This document shows, piece after piece, positions 1 to 7,859 of a stretch of 64,000 nucleotides of DNA. The notes under the pieces were generated by a model. That model made no database searches. It saw nothing but the letters and a program-made list of their open reading frames with translations, and was not told the DNA's origin. Positions within the stretch are counted from its first letter, which is position 1; each line of letters starts with the position of its first letter. This DNA is from Streptomyces iakyrus (GTDB lineage Bacteria > Actinomycetota > Actinomycetes > Streptomycetales > Streptomycetaceae): NCBI RefSeq assembly GCF_000717055.1, contig NZ_JNXI01000025.1, positions 34,465 through 98,464 on the forward strand, given 5' to 3'. A program made the position numbers and the translations under genes.

Positions 1-1639
1 GGCGCTCGTCGGCGAGCTTCGCCGCGAGGACGGACACCGTCCAGGTGCGGCGGGCCGCCAGCCGGGACGCCGCGATGCGGATGGCCAGCGGCAGGAAGCC
101 GCAGGCCGCCACGACGTCCAGGGCGGCTTTCCGCTCGGACGCCACCCGCTCCTCGCCCACGATCTTCGTGAACAGCGCCAGCGCCTCGTCCGGGGACATC
201 ACGTCCAGGTCGATCAGGTGGGCGCCCGCCAAATCCACCATCCGCGTGCGGGAGGTGACCAGCGCGGCGCAGCCGTCCGTGCCGGGCAGCAGGGGGCGTA
301 CCTGGGCGGCGTCCCGGGCGTTGTCCAGCAGGACCAGCACCCGGCGCCCGGCCAGGACCGAGCGGTAGAGGGCCGCGCGCTCCTCCAGGGAGTCGGGGAT
401 CGCCGAGTCGGCCGTGCCGAGGGCGCGCAGGAAGGAGCCCAGGACCGTCTCCGGCTCCGCCGCCCGGGCGCCCGCGCCCTGCAGGTCGACGTAGAGCTGC
501 CCGTCCGGGAACGCCGTGCGTGCCTGGTGGGCCACGTGCACCGCGAGGGTCGTCTTGCCGACGCCGCCGATCCCGGCCAGGGCCGAGACGGCCATGACCC
601 GGCCCTCGGCGGAGGCGAGGATGTCGCCGAGTTCGCGGACGAACGCCGAGCGGCCGGTGAAGTCCGGGACGGTGGCGGGCAGTTGTGCGGGGCGCACCGG
701 GACCGCGGCCGGCTCGGGGGCCGGGGAGGAGGGCTCCGCCAGCGACGGGTCCGCCTGGAGGATCCGCTGCTGCAACTCGCTCAGGCCGGGGCGCGGGTCC
801 ACGCCGAGTTCGTCGGCGAGCAGACGCCGGGTGTCGGCGTACACGGCCAGTGCCTCGGCCTGGCGGCCGCTGCGGTAGAGCGCCAGCATCAGGAGCTCGC
901 GGAGCCGCTCGCGCAGCGGGTGGGCCGCGGTGAGGGCCGTGAGTTCGGAGACGGCCTCGGCGTGGCAGCCCTGCTCCAGGTCCATGTCCAGGCGGGATTC
1001 GAGGAGTTGCAGCCGCCACTCCTCCAGTCGCACCCGCTGGGCCTCCGCGTAGGGGCCGGGCACTCCCGCCAGGGTCTCCCCGTCCCACAGCGCGAGGGCG
1101 CGGCGCAGGGTCTCGCGGGCGCGGCAGAGGTCGCCGGCGGAGCGGGCCTTCTCCGCCTCGGTAGCCAGGTCCTGCGCGACGGCGAGGTCCAGGGCGCCCT
1201 CGGTGAGACCGCGGACCGCGTAGCCGCCGGACTCGCTGACCAGGACGGCGGTGGTGCCGCCCGGCCGGCGCCCATCGCTGCCCTGGTTCAGCACCTTGCG
1301 CAGGCGGGAGGCGTACGTCCGTACCGCCGCCAGTGCCTGCGAGGGCGATTCGTCGCCCCACAGGGCGTCGATCAGCTCCGCCGCCGTGGCCGTCCGGCCC
1401 TCGCGCAGCAGCAGGGCGGCGAGCAGGGCGCGTTGCTGGGGGGATCCGGTGGCGACCGGCTCGTCACCGCGCCAGGCACGCACGGGGCCGAGCACAGTGA
1501 AGCGCAGGCTCACAGACCCGGCCGGCCCCTCCGGGCCGGCCGTCGCCCTCGCGGCCGGCTCCGGCGATGCCGGCGTCGAGTCGGAGTCGAAACGCCGCTG
1601 CTCCGGTACGCGCGGCACACCGTTCGGTACACCGTCCAT
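1..1639 (-). CDS. afsR: AfsR, SARP-family global regulator with NB-ARC ATPase domain (3' end beyond the window)
   Basis: The reading frame starts at an ATG at 1639 and stays open to the left edge, so about 546 N-terminal residues are present. In order they show an OmpR-type winged-helix DNA-binding domain (about residues 45-130), a bacterial transcriptional activation domain (about 140-285) ending in an ELGVDPRPGL-type motif, and an NB-ARC ATPase with P-loop GIGGVGKTT near residue 358. S. coelicolor AfsR is about 990 residues, so the C-terminal sensor/TPR part is missing here. AfsR is known to be phosphorylated by AfsK-type Ser/Thr kinases and to activate afsS, raising antibiotic production. 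The N-terminus (MDG...PRVPEQRR) fits AfsR specifically, and linkage to fbiC matches S. coelicolor. It diverges from the catabolic operon at 1857. afsS would be expected just outside the left edge. Confidence 0.9.
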   Translation of the reverse strand, partial: MDGVPNGVPRVPEQRRFDSDSTPASPEPAARATAGPEGPAGSVSLRFTVLGPVRAWRGDEPVATGSPQQRALLAALLLREGRTATAAELIDALWGDESPSQALAAVRTYASRLRKVLNQGSDGRRPGGTTAVLVSESGGYAVRGLTEGALDLAVAQDLATEAEKARSAGDLCRARETLRRALALWDGETLAGVPGPYAEAQRVRLEEWRLQLLESRLDMDLEQGCHAEAVSELTALTAAHPLRERLRELLMLALYRSGRQAEALAVYADTRRLLADELGVDPRPGLSELQQRILQADPSLAEPSSPAPEPAAVPVRPAQLPATVPDFTGRSAFVRELGDILASAEGRVMAVSALAGIGGVGKTTLAVHVAHQARTAFPDGQLYVDLQGAGARAAEPETVLGSFLRALGTADSAIPDSLEERAALYRSVLAGRRVLVLLDNARDAAQVRPLLPGTDGCAALVTSRTRMVDLAGAHLIDLDVMSPDEALALFTKIVGEERVASERKAALDVVAACGFLPLAIRIAASRLAARRTWTVSVLAAKLADER

Positions 1640-1829
1640 GCAGTCCCCCTAGACATCCTGAGCAACCACGCCAGTTTGCCTTGTTGACGGTGGATACGTC
1701 AGCCGTGGGAGACACCGATCACAGGGCGGCGCACGGGAGTCCACGAGTTCTGCACACTCTCTCCGCGCACACCAGGCCAGGCCGAGTGGATCACGCCATC
1801 ACGTCCGGAAGCAGCCCATGTCCGCGTAG

Positions 1830-1844
1830 CTGACGCACCGTCAG
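1830..1844. promoter_or_regulatory. Operator CTGACG-N3-CGTCAG, site 1
   Basis: A perfect 6+6 bp inverted repeat with a CAC spacer ends 12 bases before the GTG start at 1857. The same arms and spacer length recur at 4820, 4880 and 27146. The form is typical of TetR-family operators. Lying this close to the start codon, it probably covers the promoter or transcription start of the catabolic operon, which may then be leaderless or nearly so. The rest of the 217-base gap between afsR and the operon shows no other feature I can support. Confidence 0.7.
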
Positions 1845-1856
1845 ATCAGCGCTACC

Positions 1857-3113
1857 GTGAGCGCCATGGACACCCACGACAGCACATTTCCGCTGATCAT
1901 CTCCGTGGACGACCACACTGTGGAGCCCGCGGGCGTCTGGCAGGACCGGCTTCCGGGGAAGTACCGGGGTGTCGGACCACGGATCGTCCGGGCCCCGGTG
2001 AAGGAGATGACGTTCCTCGGGGGCCGTTTCAAGCCGGTCATGGGGCAGCCCGGGGACGACGGGCCCGTCGGGGACTGGTGGGTCTACGAGGAGCTGCGGC
2101 GGCCCCTGACCCGGCTCGACACGGCCGTCGGGTACGGCAGGGACGAGATCCGGCTGGAGGTCATCACCTACGAGCAGATGCGGCCCGGGTCCTACGACGT
2201 CACCGAGCGGCTCGCCGACATGGACGTCAACCACGTCCAGTCCGCCCTGTGTTTCCCGACGTTCCCGCGCTTTTGCGGCCAGACCTTCACCGAGGCGAAG
2301 GACCACGAGCTGGGCCTGCTCTGCGTACGGGCCTACAACGACTGGATGGTGGAGGAGTGGTGCGGACCGGACGCGCAGGGGCGGCTCATCCCCCTGCCCA
2401 TCGTCCCGCTGTGGGACGCCGGGCTGGCGGCCGCCGAGGTCCGGCGCAACGCCGCCCGCGGGGTCCGTGCCGTCGCCTTCTCCGAGATACCGCCGTTCCT
2501 CGGACTGCCCTCCATCCACACCGACGGCTGGGACCCGTTCCTCCAGGCCTGCGACGAGACCGGCACCGTCATCGCCATGCACATCGGCTCCAGCAGCCGC
2601 ATGCCGTCCACCTCCCCCGACGCCCCGCCCGCCGTCGGCTCCACCATCACCTACGCCAACTGCTGCTTCTCCATGGTCGACTGGCTGATGAGCGGCAAGT
2701 TCGAGCAGTTCCCGAACCTCAAAGTCATGTACGCCGAGGGGCAGATCGGGTGGATCCCCTACATCCTGGAGCGGGCCGACGTGGTGTGGGAGGAGAACCG
2801 CGGCTGGGGCGGAGTCGCCGACAAGGTGCACCGGCCACCGTCCGAACTCTTCGCCGAGCACGTCTACGGATGCTTCTTCGACGACGCCTTCGGCCTGCGC
2901 AACCTCGACTCCATCGGCGTCGGCAACGTCCTCTACGAGACCGACTACCCGCACTCCGACTCCACCTGGCCCAAGTCCCGCGAAGTCGGCGAGGCGCAGA
3001 TGGGGCACCTGGAGGAAGACGTGGTCGAGCGGATCGTGCGCGGCAACGCCATCGAGCTGCTCGGGCTGACGGAGGAAGGGCTGTGGCCGGGCGGCGGCGG
3101 TGGTGCGCGGTGA
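1857..3113 (+). CDS. Amidohydrolase-2 family metal-dependent hydrolase (TIM barrel)
   Basis: A 418-residue protein of the amidohydrolase 2 family (COG2159 type), which hydrolyse or decarboxylate ring and acyl compounds using a metal in a TIM barrel. Visible family marks are the N-terminal DDHTVEP segment (about residues 18-24), a YAEGQIGWIPYILERAD block near 295, and YETDYPHSDSTWP near 360. Two starts are possible, GTG at 1857 or ATG at 1866; neither has a good ribosome-binding site, which fits a short-leader transcript from the adjacent operator. It is first in a six-gene operon and its stop overlaps the start of the next gene in a GTGA motif, so the two are translationally coupled. The substrate cannot be deduced from the sequence. 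Confidence 0.85.
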   Translation: MSAMDTHDSTFPLIISVDDHTVEPAGVWQDRLPGKYRGVGPRIVRAPVKEMTFLGGRFKPVMGQPGDDGPVGDWWVYEELRRPLTRLDTAVGYGRDEIRLEVITYEQMRPGSYDVTERLADMDVNHVQSALCFPTFPRFCGQTFTEAKDHELGLLCVRAYNDWMVEEWCGPDAQGRLIPLPIVPLWDAGLAAAEVRRNAARGVRAVAFSEIPPFLGLPSIHTDGWDPFLQACDETGTVIAMHIGSSSRMPSTSPDAPPAVGSTITYANCCFSMVDWLMSGKFEQFPNLKVMYAEGQIGWIPYILERADVVWEENRGWGGVADKVHRPPSELFAEHVYGCFFDDAFGLRNLDSIGVGNVLYETDYPHSDSTWPKSREVGEAQMGHLEEDVVERIVRGNAIELLGLTEEGLWPGGGGGAR

Positions 3114-4030
3114 GCCTCCGGTACGGGATGCAGCTCCCCGTCCAGTCGCAGAGCACCCTCTACGCCGAGGCGTGGGAGGCGGAGGCCGGACCGGACGACC
3201 TGCTGGAGATCGCCCGCGCCGCCGACTGGGCCGGATTCGACTACCTGGCCAGTTGTGATCACGTCGGCATCCCCCGCCGGCTGGCCGCAGCGATGAGCAC
3301 CGTCTGGTACGACCCCGTCGCCACCCTCGCCTTCCTCGCCGCCGCCACCGAACGGGTCCGGCTGCTCAGCCACGTCGCGATCGTCGGGCTGCGCCACCCC
3401 CTGCTCACCGCCAAGCAGTACGCCACCCTCGACCACCTCAGCGGAGGCCGGCTGGTCCTCGGGGTCGGCGCCGGGCACGTCCAGGAGGAGTTCGAGGCAC
3501 TGGGCGTCGACTTCCACGGCCGCGGGGCCGTGCTGGACGAGTGCCTCGACGCCCTGCGCGCCGCCCTGGGCCCCGACGAGTTCCCCGAGCACCACGGCAA
3601 GCTGTACGACTTCGCCGGGCTCGGCCAGCGGCCCCGGCCGGCGCAGGACCGGGTCCCCGTCTGGGTCGGTGGCAGTTCCCCCGCCGCCGTACGCCGGGCC
3701 GCGCTCAAGGGCGACGGGTGGCTGCCGCAGGGGGATCCGAGGGACCGGCTGCCCGGGCAGGTCGCCCGGATCAGGGAACTGCGTGAGCAGGCCGGGGTGC
3801 GGGGCGCGTTCACCGTGGGTGCCATCGCCGAGCCGCTGTACGTCGGCACGCCCCGGTGGGAGGTGGGGCGCCGCACCCTCACCGGCGGGCCGCGGGAGCT
3901 CGCCGAGTCGCTGCGGGCCTACCGGGCGATGGGTGTGCACCAGATCCAGGTGCGGTTCCGCAGCCGGAGCCGCAGCGAACTCACCGACCAGATCGCGGCG
4001 TTCGGCGCCGAGGTCGCCCCTGAGCTGTGA
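3110..4030 (+). CDS. LLM-class F420-dependent oxidoreductase
   Basis: A 306-residue luciferase-like (LLM) TIM-barrel oxidoreductase. The segment around TLDHLSGGRLVLGVGAG (about residues 105-121) and the later WVGGSS motif are characteristic of the actinobacterial F420-dependent LLM subfamily. The reading frame is open far upstream, but the GTG at 3110 that overlaps the preceding TGA is the natural start: the protein then begins SLRYGMQLPV as usual for the family. It should transfer hydride between F420 and an organic substrate in the same catabolic pathway as its neighbours. FMN use cannot be excluded from sequence alone. fbiC, needed for F420, lies 10 kb downstream. Confidence 0.85.
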   Translation: MSLRYGMQLPVQSQSTLYAEAWEAEAGPDDLLEIARAADWAGFDYLASCDHVGIPRRLAAAMSTVWYDPVATLAFLAAATERVRLLSHVAIVGLRHPLLTAKQYATLDHLSGGRLVLGVGAGHVQEEFEALGVDFHGRGAVLDECLDALRAALGPDEFPEHHGKLYDFAGLGQRPRPAQDRVPVWVGGSSPAAVRRAALKGDGWLPQGDPRDRLPGQVARIRELREQAGVRGAFTVGAIAEPLYVGTPRWEVGRRTLTGGPRELAESLRAYRAMGVHQIQVRFRSRSRSELTDQIAAFGAEVAPEL

Positions 4031-4039
4031 GGAGACCCC

Positions 4040-4810
4040 ATGGGCAAGCTCGACGGACGGGTCGTCATCGTCACCGGCGCCGCACGCGGCCAGGGCGAGC
4101 AGGAGGCCCGGCTGTTCGCGGCCGAGGGGGCCCGGGTGGTCCTCACGGACGTGCTCGACGACCAGGGCGAGGCCCTCGCGAAGGAGATCGGCGCGCGGTA
4201 CGTCCATCTGGACGTGGGGCGGGAGGACGACTGGCAGGCCGCCGTCACGGCCACCAAGGAGGCGTACGGCCACGTCGACGGGCTCGTCAACAACGCCGGC
4301 ATCCTGCGCTTCAACTCCCTCCTCGACACACCCCTCGACGAGTTCATGCAGGTCGTGCAGGTCAACCAGGTGGGCTGCTTTCTCGGCATGAAGACGGTCG
4401 CCCCGGAGATGGCCGACGAGGGCACGATCGTCAACACCGCCTCCTACACAGGCCTGACCGGCATGGCCGCGGTGGGCGCATATGCGGCGACCAAGCACGC
4501 CGTGGTGGGTCTGACCCGGGTCGCCGCCCTGGAACTGGCCGGGCGGGGCATCCGCGTCAACGCCGTCTGCCCGGGGGCGATCGACACGGCGATGTCCAAC
4601 CCGGCCCTGCTCGACCCGGACGCCGACCCGGAGGAGACGGCGCGCGGCCTCGACCGGCTGTACCGCGGGCTCGTGCCACTGGGCAGGGTCGGGCGGCCGG
4701 AGGAGGTGGCCCGGCTCGCGCTGTTCCTGACCTCGGAGGACTCGTCGTACATCACGGGCCAGCCGTTCGTGATCGACGGCGGGTGGCTGGCGGGCGTCAG
4801 CGTCATTTGA
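4040..4810 (+). CDS. Short-chain dehydrogenase/reductase, hydroxysteroid-dehydrogenase-like
   Basis: A 256-residue classical SDR. The dinucleotide-binding motif TGAARGQG lies at about residues 12-19, NNAG at 84-87, and the catalytic set is Ser135, Tyr148 and Lys152 (YxxxK). Overall the sequence reads like 3-alpha/20-beta-hydroxysteroid dehydrogenases and 'glucose 1-dehydrogenase'-type SDRs, so oxidation of a secondary alcohol on a hydrophobic cyclic substrate is plausible but unproven. A GGAG ribosome-binding site precedes the ATG by about six bases. It follows the LLM gene by 9 bases and is the last gene before an internal regulatory gap with two operator copies. Confidence 0.87.
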   Translation: MGKLDGRVVIVTGAARGQGEQEARLFAAEGARVVLTDVLDDQGEALAKEIGARYVHLDVGREDDWQAAVTATKEAYGHVDGLVNNAGILRFNSLLDTPLDEFMQVVQVNQVGCFLGMKTVAPEMADEGTIVNTASYTGLTGMAAVGAYAATKHAVVGLTRVAALELAGRGIRVNAVCPGAIDTAMSNPALLDPDADPEETARGLDRLYRGLVPLGRVGRPEEVARLALFLTSEDSSYITGQPFVIDGGWLAGVSVI

Positions 4811-4819
4811 ACGCTGTAG

Positions 4820-4834
4820 CTGACGAAGCGTCAG
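4820..4834. promoter_or_regulatory. Operator CTGACG-N3-CGTCAG, site 2
   Basis: A perfect 6+6 bp inverted repeat with spacer AAG, 9 bases after the SDR stop codon. The bases just before it (GTAG) match those before site 1. Together with site 3 it forms a pair 60 bases apart centre to centre, upstream of the second LLM gene. Confidence 0.7.
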
Positions 4835-4879
4835 CTATTGACGGCTCCGGAGGCCGGTGGAACAGTCGGAGCCATAAAT

Positions 4880-4894
4880 CTGACGGTTCGTCAG
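4880..4894. promoter_or_regulatory. Operator CTGACG-N3-CGTCAG, site 3
   Basis: A perfect 6+6 bp inverted repeat with spacer GTT, 26 bases upstream of the TTG start at 4921. With site 2 it implies a second, separately controlled promoter inside the catabolic block that drives the genes at 4921, 6129 and 7856. Confidence 0.7.
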
Positions 4895-4920
4895 AACTGA
4901 CCGTGGGGCGGTGAACCTCC

Positions 4921-6039
4921 TTGGAATTCGGCATCTTCGTTCAGGGATACGTCGGCAAACGGGCCGAGACCGACCCGCTCGCCGAGCACAAGGCGCTGAT
5001 GGAGGAGACCGAGTACGTCATCCAGGCCGACAAGTCCGGCTTCAAGTACGCCTGGGCTTCCGAGCACCACTTCCTGGACGAGTACTCGCACCTGTCCGCC
5101 AACGACGTCTTCCTCGGGTACCTGGCGCACGCGACCGAGCGGATCCATCTCGGCTCGGGGATCTTCAACCCGCTCGCCCCGGTCAACCACCCGGTGAAGG
5201 TCGCCGAGAAGGTCGCCATGCTCGACCATCTCAGCGGCAACCGCTTCGAGTTCGGCAGCGGGCGGGGCGCCGGATCGCACGAGATCCTCGGGTTCATGCC
5301 CGGGATCACCGACATGAACCACACCAAGGAACTCTGGGAGGAGACCATCGCCGAGTTCCCCAGGATGTGGCTCCAGGACGAGTACCAGGGCTTCCAGGGC
5401 AAGCACTGGTCGCTGCCGCCGCGCAAGGTCCTGCCCAAGCCGTACGGCGGCTCGCACCCGGCCATGTGGTACGCGGCCGGGTCGCCCCCGTCGTACGCCA
5501 TGGCCGCCAAGAAGGGGCTCGGCGTGCTCGGCTTCAGCGTGCAGAAGGTCTCCGACATGGAGTGGGTGCTGGAGCAGTACAAGACGGCGATCGTGGACGC
5601 GGAGCCGGTCGGGGCGTTCGTCAACGACAACGTGATGGTGACGACCACGGCGATCTGCGCGCCGACCCATGCGGAGGCCGTGCGGATCGCCGCGAGCGGT
5701 GGGCTGCACTACCTGCCCTCGCTGGTGTTCCGGTACCACGACACCTTCCCGCGGCCCGAGGGGTTCCCGGTGTGGCCACAGACGCTGCCGGAGTACACCG
5801 AGGAGTTCGTGGAGGCGCTGATCGAGGAGGAGTTGCTGATCTGCGGGGATCCGGACGAGGTGCTGCGGCAGTGCAAGCGGTGGGAGCAGGCCGGGGCGGA
5901 TCAGCTGAGTTTCGGGTTGCCGGTGGGGGTGCCGAAGGAGGAGACGCTGCAGACGATCCGGCTGGTCGGGGAGTACGTGATTCCCAGGATCGATACGGAT
6001 CCCGTTCATCGGACTTCGCGGTTCCGGAGTGCCGCTTGA
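4921..6039 (+). CDS. LLM-class flavin/F420-dependent oxidoreductase (bacterial luciferase-like)
   Basis: A 372-residue luciferase-like monooxygenase/reductase. Family features are the N-terminal EFGIFVQGY strand, WASEHHFLDEYSH near residue 45, and AMLDHLSGNRFEFGSGRGAGSHE near residue 100. The start is a TTG: an in-frame TGA at 4912 rules out anything longer, and the next in-frame starts would delete the first barrel strand. No clear Shine-Dalgarno precedes it. It lies directly below operators 2 and 3 and probably heads a second transcript. It is longer than, and only distantly related to, the LLM protein at 3110, so the two probably catalyse different steps. Confidence 0.83.
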   Translation: MEFGIFVQGYVGKRAETDPLAEHKALMEETEYVIQADKSGFKYAWASEHHFLDEYSHLSANDVFLGYLAHATERIHLGSGIFNPLAPVNHPVKVAEKVAMLDHLSGNRFEFGSGRGAGSHEILGFMPGITDMNHTKELWEETIAEFPRMWLQDEYQGFQGKHWSLPPRKVLPKPYGGSHPAMWYAAGSPPSYAMAAKKGLGVLGFSVQKVSDMEWVLEQYKTAIVDAEPVGAFVNDNVMVTTTAICAPTHAEAVRIAASGGLHYLPSLVFRYHDTFPRPEGFPVWPQTLPEYTEEFVEALIEEELLICGDPDEVLRQCKRWEQAGADQLSFGLPVGVPKEETLQTIRLVGEYVIPRIDTDPVHRTSRFRSAA

Positions 6040-6050
6040 TCGCCTCGGCG

Positions 6051-6096
6051 GGTGCGGCGTTCGTTGTGGCTTGTCGCGCAGTTCCCCGCGCCCCTG
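6051..6096 (-). repeat. Dispersed Streptomyces intergenic repeat, copy 1
   Basis: Read on the minus strand this intergenic segment contains GGGGCGCGGGGAACTGCGCG followed by a CACGAC/GCCGCACC-type tail. A second, diverged copy lies at 43008-43053 on the plus strand. I recognise it as a short sequence scattered in intergenic regions of many Streptomyces genomes; its function is unknown. Here it fills most of the 89-base gap between the LLM and amidohydrolase genes. Confidence 0.6.
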
Positions 6097-6128
6097 AAAG
6101 GCGACCAACCCGAAGGAGTTGAGCGGGC

Positions 6129-7859
6129 ATGCTCGATCACGTCATCAAGGGCGCGACCGTCGTGGACGGGACGGGTGCCCCGGCATACACCGCCGACGTC
6201 GGCATCCGCGACGGGCGGATCGCTGTCATCGGTCGGCTCACCGAGGAAAGCCGAACCACCGAGGACGCCCGTGGCCTCGTCCTCACCCCCGGCTTCGTCG
6301 ACCCGCACACCCACTACGACGCCCAGCTCTTCTGGGACCCGTACGCCACGCCCTCGCTCAACCACGGGGTCACCACCGTCGCGGGCGGGAACTGCGGGTT
6401 CACGCTGGCGCCGCTGCACCCGGACCGTCCCGAGGACGCCGACTACACGCGGCGGATGATGTCCAGGGTCGAGGGCATGGCGCTGGTGGCGCTGGAGGAG
6501 GGGGCGCCCTGGAACTGGCACTCCTTCGGGGAGTACCTGGACGCACTGGAAGGGCGGATCGCCGTCAACGCCGGGTTCATGGTGGGGCACTGTGCGCTGC
6601 GGCGGTACGTGATGGGGCCGGACGCGGTAGGCGGACAGCCGAGCCAGGAGCAGCTCGCCGCGATGGTGCGGCTGCTGCGGGAGGCCATGGACGCCGGGGC
6701 GTGGGGGCTGTCCACGACCCAGTCGAGCAGTCACTCCGACGGGGACGGGCAGCCCGTCGCCTCACGGCATGCCCAGCCGGCCGAGCTGCTGGCGCTGTCG
6801 CGGGCCGTGGGGGAGTGCGAGGGTACGCAGATCGAGGCGATCGTCGCGGGCTGTCTTGACCAGTTCAGCGACGCTGAGATCGACCTGTTCGTGGAGATGA
6901 GCGCGGTGGCGGGGCGGCCGCTGAACTGGAACGTGCTGACGATCGACGCGGCCGTTCCCGAGCGCGTGCCCCGGCAGTTGCTCGCGAGCGAGCAGGCGCG
7001 GAAGGCGGGCGGCAGGGTCGTGGCGCTGACCATGCCGATCCTCACGCCCATGAACATGTCGCTGGGGACGTTCTGCGCGCTGAACCTCATCCCCGGGTGG
7101 GGGCCGGTCCTCGGGCTGCCCGTGCCCGAGCGGATCGAGAAGCTGCGCGACCCGGACGTGCGGGCCGAGCTGCTGCGGCGGGCCGACTCCAAGGAGGCGG
7201 GCGTCTTCCGGCGGCTCGCGAACTTCGGGCGCTACGTCATCGGCGACACCTACAGCGAGGCGAACGCCGGGCTCACCGGGCGCGTGGTGAAGGACATCGC
7301 CGAGGAGCGCGGGCAGGAGCCCTTCGCCTGCCTGGTGGAGATCTGCGCCAACGACGGGCTGCGCACGGTGCTGTGGCCGATGCCGACCGACAACGACCCG
7401 GCGTCCTGGGCGCTGCGGGCTCAGACCTGGCAGCACGAGGACGTGCTGCTCGGCGGGTCCGACGCGGGCGCCCACCTGGACCGGATGTGCGGGGCGCCGT
7501 ACACGACCCGGTTCCTCGGGGACTGCCTGCGGGGGCGGAAGCTGGTCGGTCTGGAGCAGGCCGTGAAGATGCTGACCGACGACCCGGCCCGGCTCTTCGG
7601 GCTGCGCGAGCGGGGGCAGGTGCGCGAGGGCTGGCACGCCGACCTGGTGCTGCTCGACCCGGGGCGGATCGACGCGGGCCCGGCCACCCTGGTACACGAC
7701 CTGCCGGGCGGCAGCCCGCGCCTGGACTCCCGGGCGCTGGGGGTGCGGGCCGTGTGGGTCAACGGGGTCGAGGCGATCCGGGACGACGTGGTGACCGGGG
7801 CCGTTCCGGGCCGGGTGCTCCGCTCGGGGCGGGACACCGAGACGGTGAGCACGCGGTGA
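6129..7859 (+). CDS. N-acyl-D-amino-acid deacylase-like amidohydrolase
   Basis: A 576-residue amidohydrolase of the D-aminoacylase group (COG3653). The metal-binding HxH is His60/His62 in DPHTHYDAQ. A GNCGFTLAP motif follows near residue 88, and the late GGSDAGAHLDRM motif carries the catalytic Asp near residue 445. These enzymes cleave an amide or cyclic amide bond and work in the cytoplasm. The ATG at 6129 has GGAG-like bases 12 upstream. The stop overlaps the start of the aldehyde dehydrogenase (GTGA), so the two are coupled. Substrate specificity is not predictable; members of this group in catabolic operons often act on non-peptide amides. Confidence 0.83.
   Translation: MLDHVIKGATVVDGTGAPAYTADVGIRDGRIAVIGRLTEESRTTEDARGLVLTPGFVDPHTHYDAQLFWDPYATPSLNHGVTTVAGGNCGFTLAPLHPDRPEDADYTRRMMSRVEGMALVALEEGAPWNWHSFGEYLDALEGRIAVNAGFMVGHCALRRYVMGPDAVGGQPSQEQLAAMVRLLREAMDAGAWGLSTTQSSSHSDGDGQPVASRHAQPAELLALSRAVGECEGTQIEAIVAGCLDQFSDAEIDLFVEMSAVAGRPLNWNVLTIDAAVPERVPRQLLASEQARKAGGRVVALTMPILTPMNMSLGTFCALNLIPGWGPVLGLPVPERIEKLRDPDVRAELLRRADSKEAGVFRRLANFGRYVIGDTYSEANAGLTGRVVKDIAEERGQEPFACLVEICANDGLRTVLWPMPTDNDPASWALRAQTWQHEDVLLGGSDAGAHLDRMCGAPYTTRFLGDCLRGRKLVGLEQAVKMLTDDPARLFGLRERGQVREGWHADLVLLDPGRIDAGPATLVHDLPGGSPRLDSRALGVRAVWVNGVEAIRDDVVTGAVPGRVLRSGRDTETVSTR

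Noticed and set aside
1..1639. Antibiotic biosynthesis cluster flagged by the SARP gene
   Set aside because: The gene is afsR, a pleiotropic regulator in a core region; no polyketide, peptide or terpene synthase genes are present in the window.
2078..3109. Long 5' extension of the LLM frame overlapping the amidohydrolase gene
   Set aside because: The extension is Arg/Pro/His-rich shadow coding; the GTGA overlap at 3110 gives the natural start.
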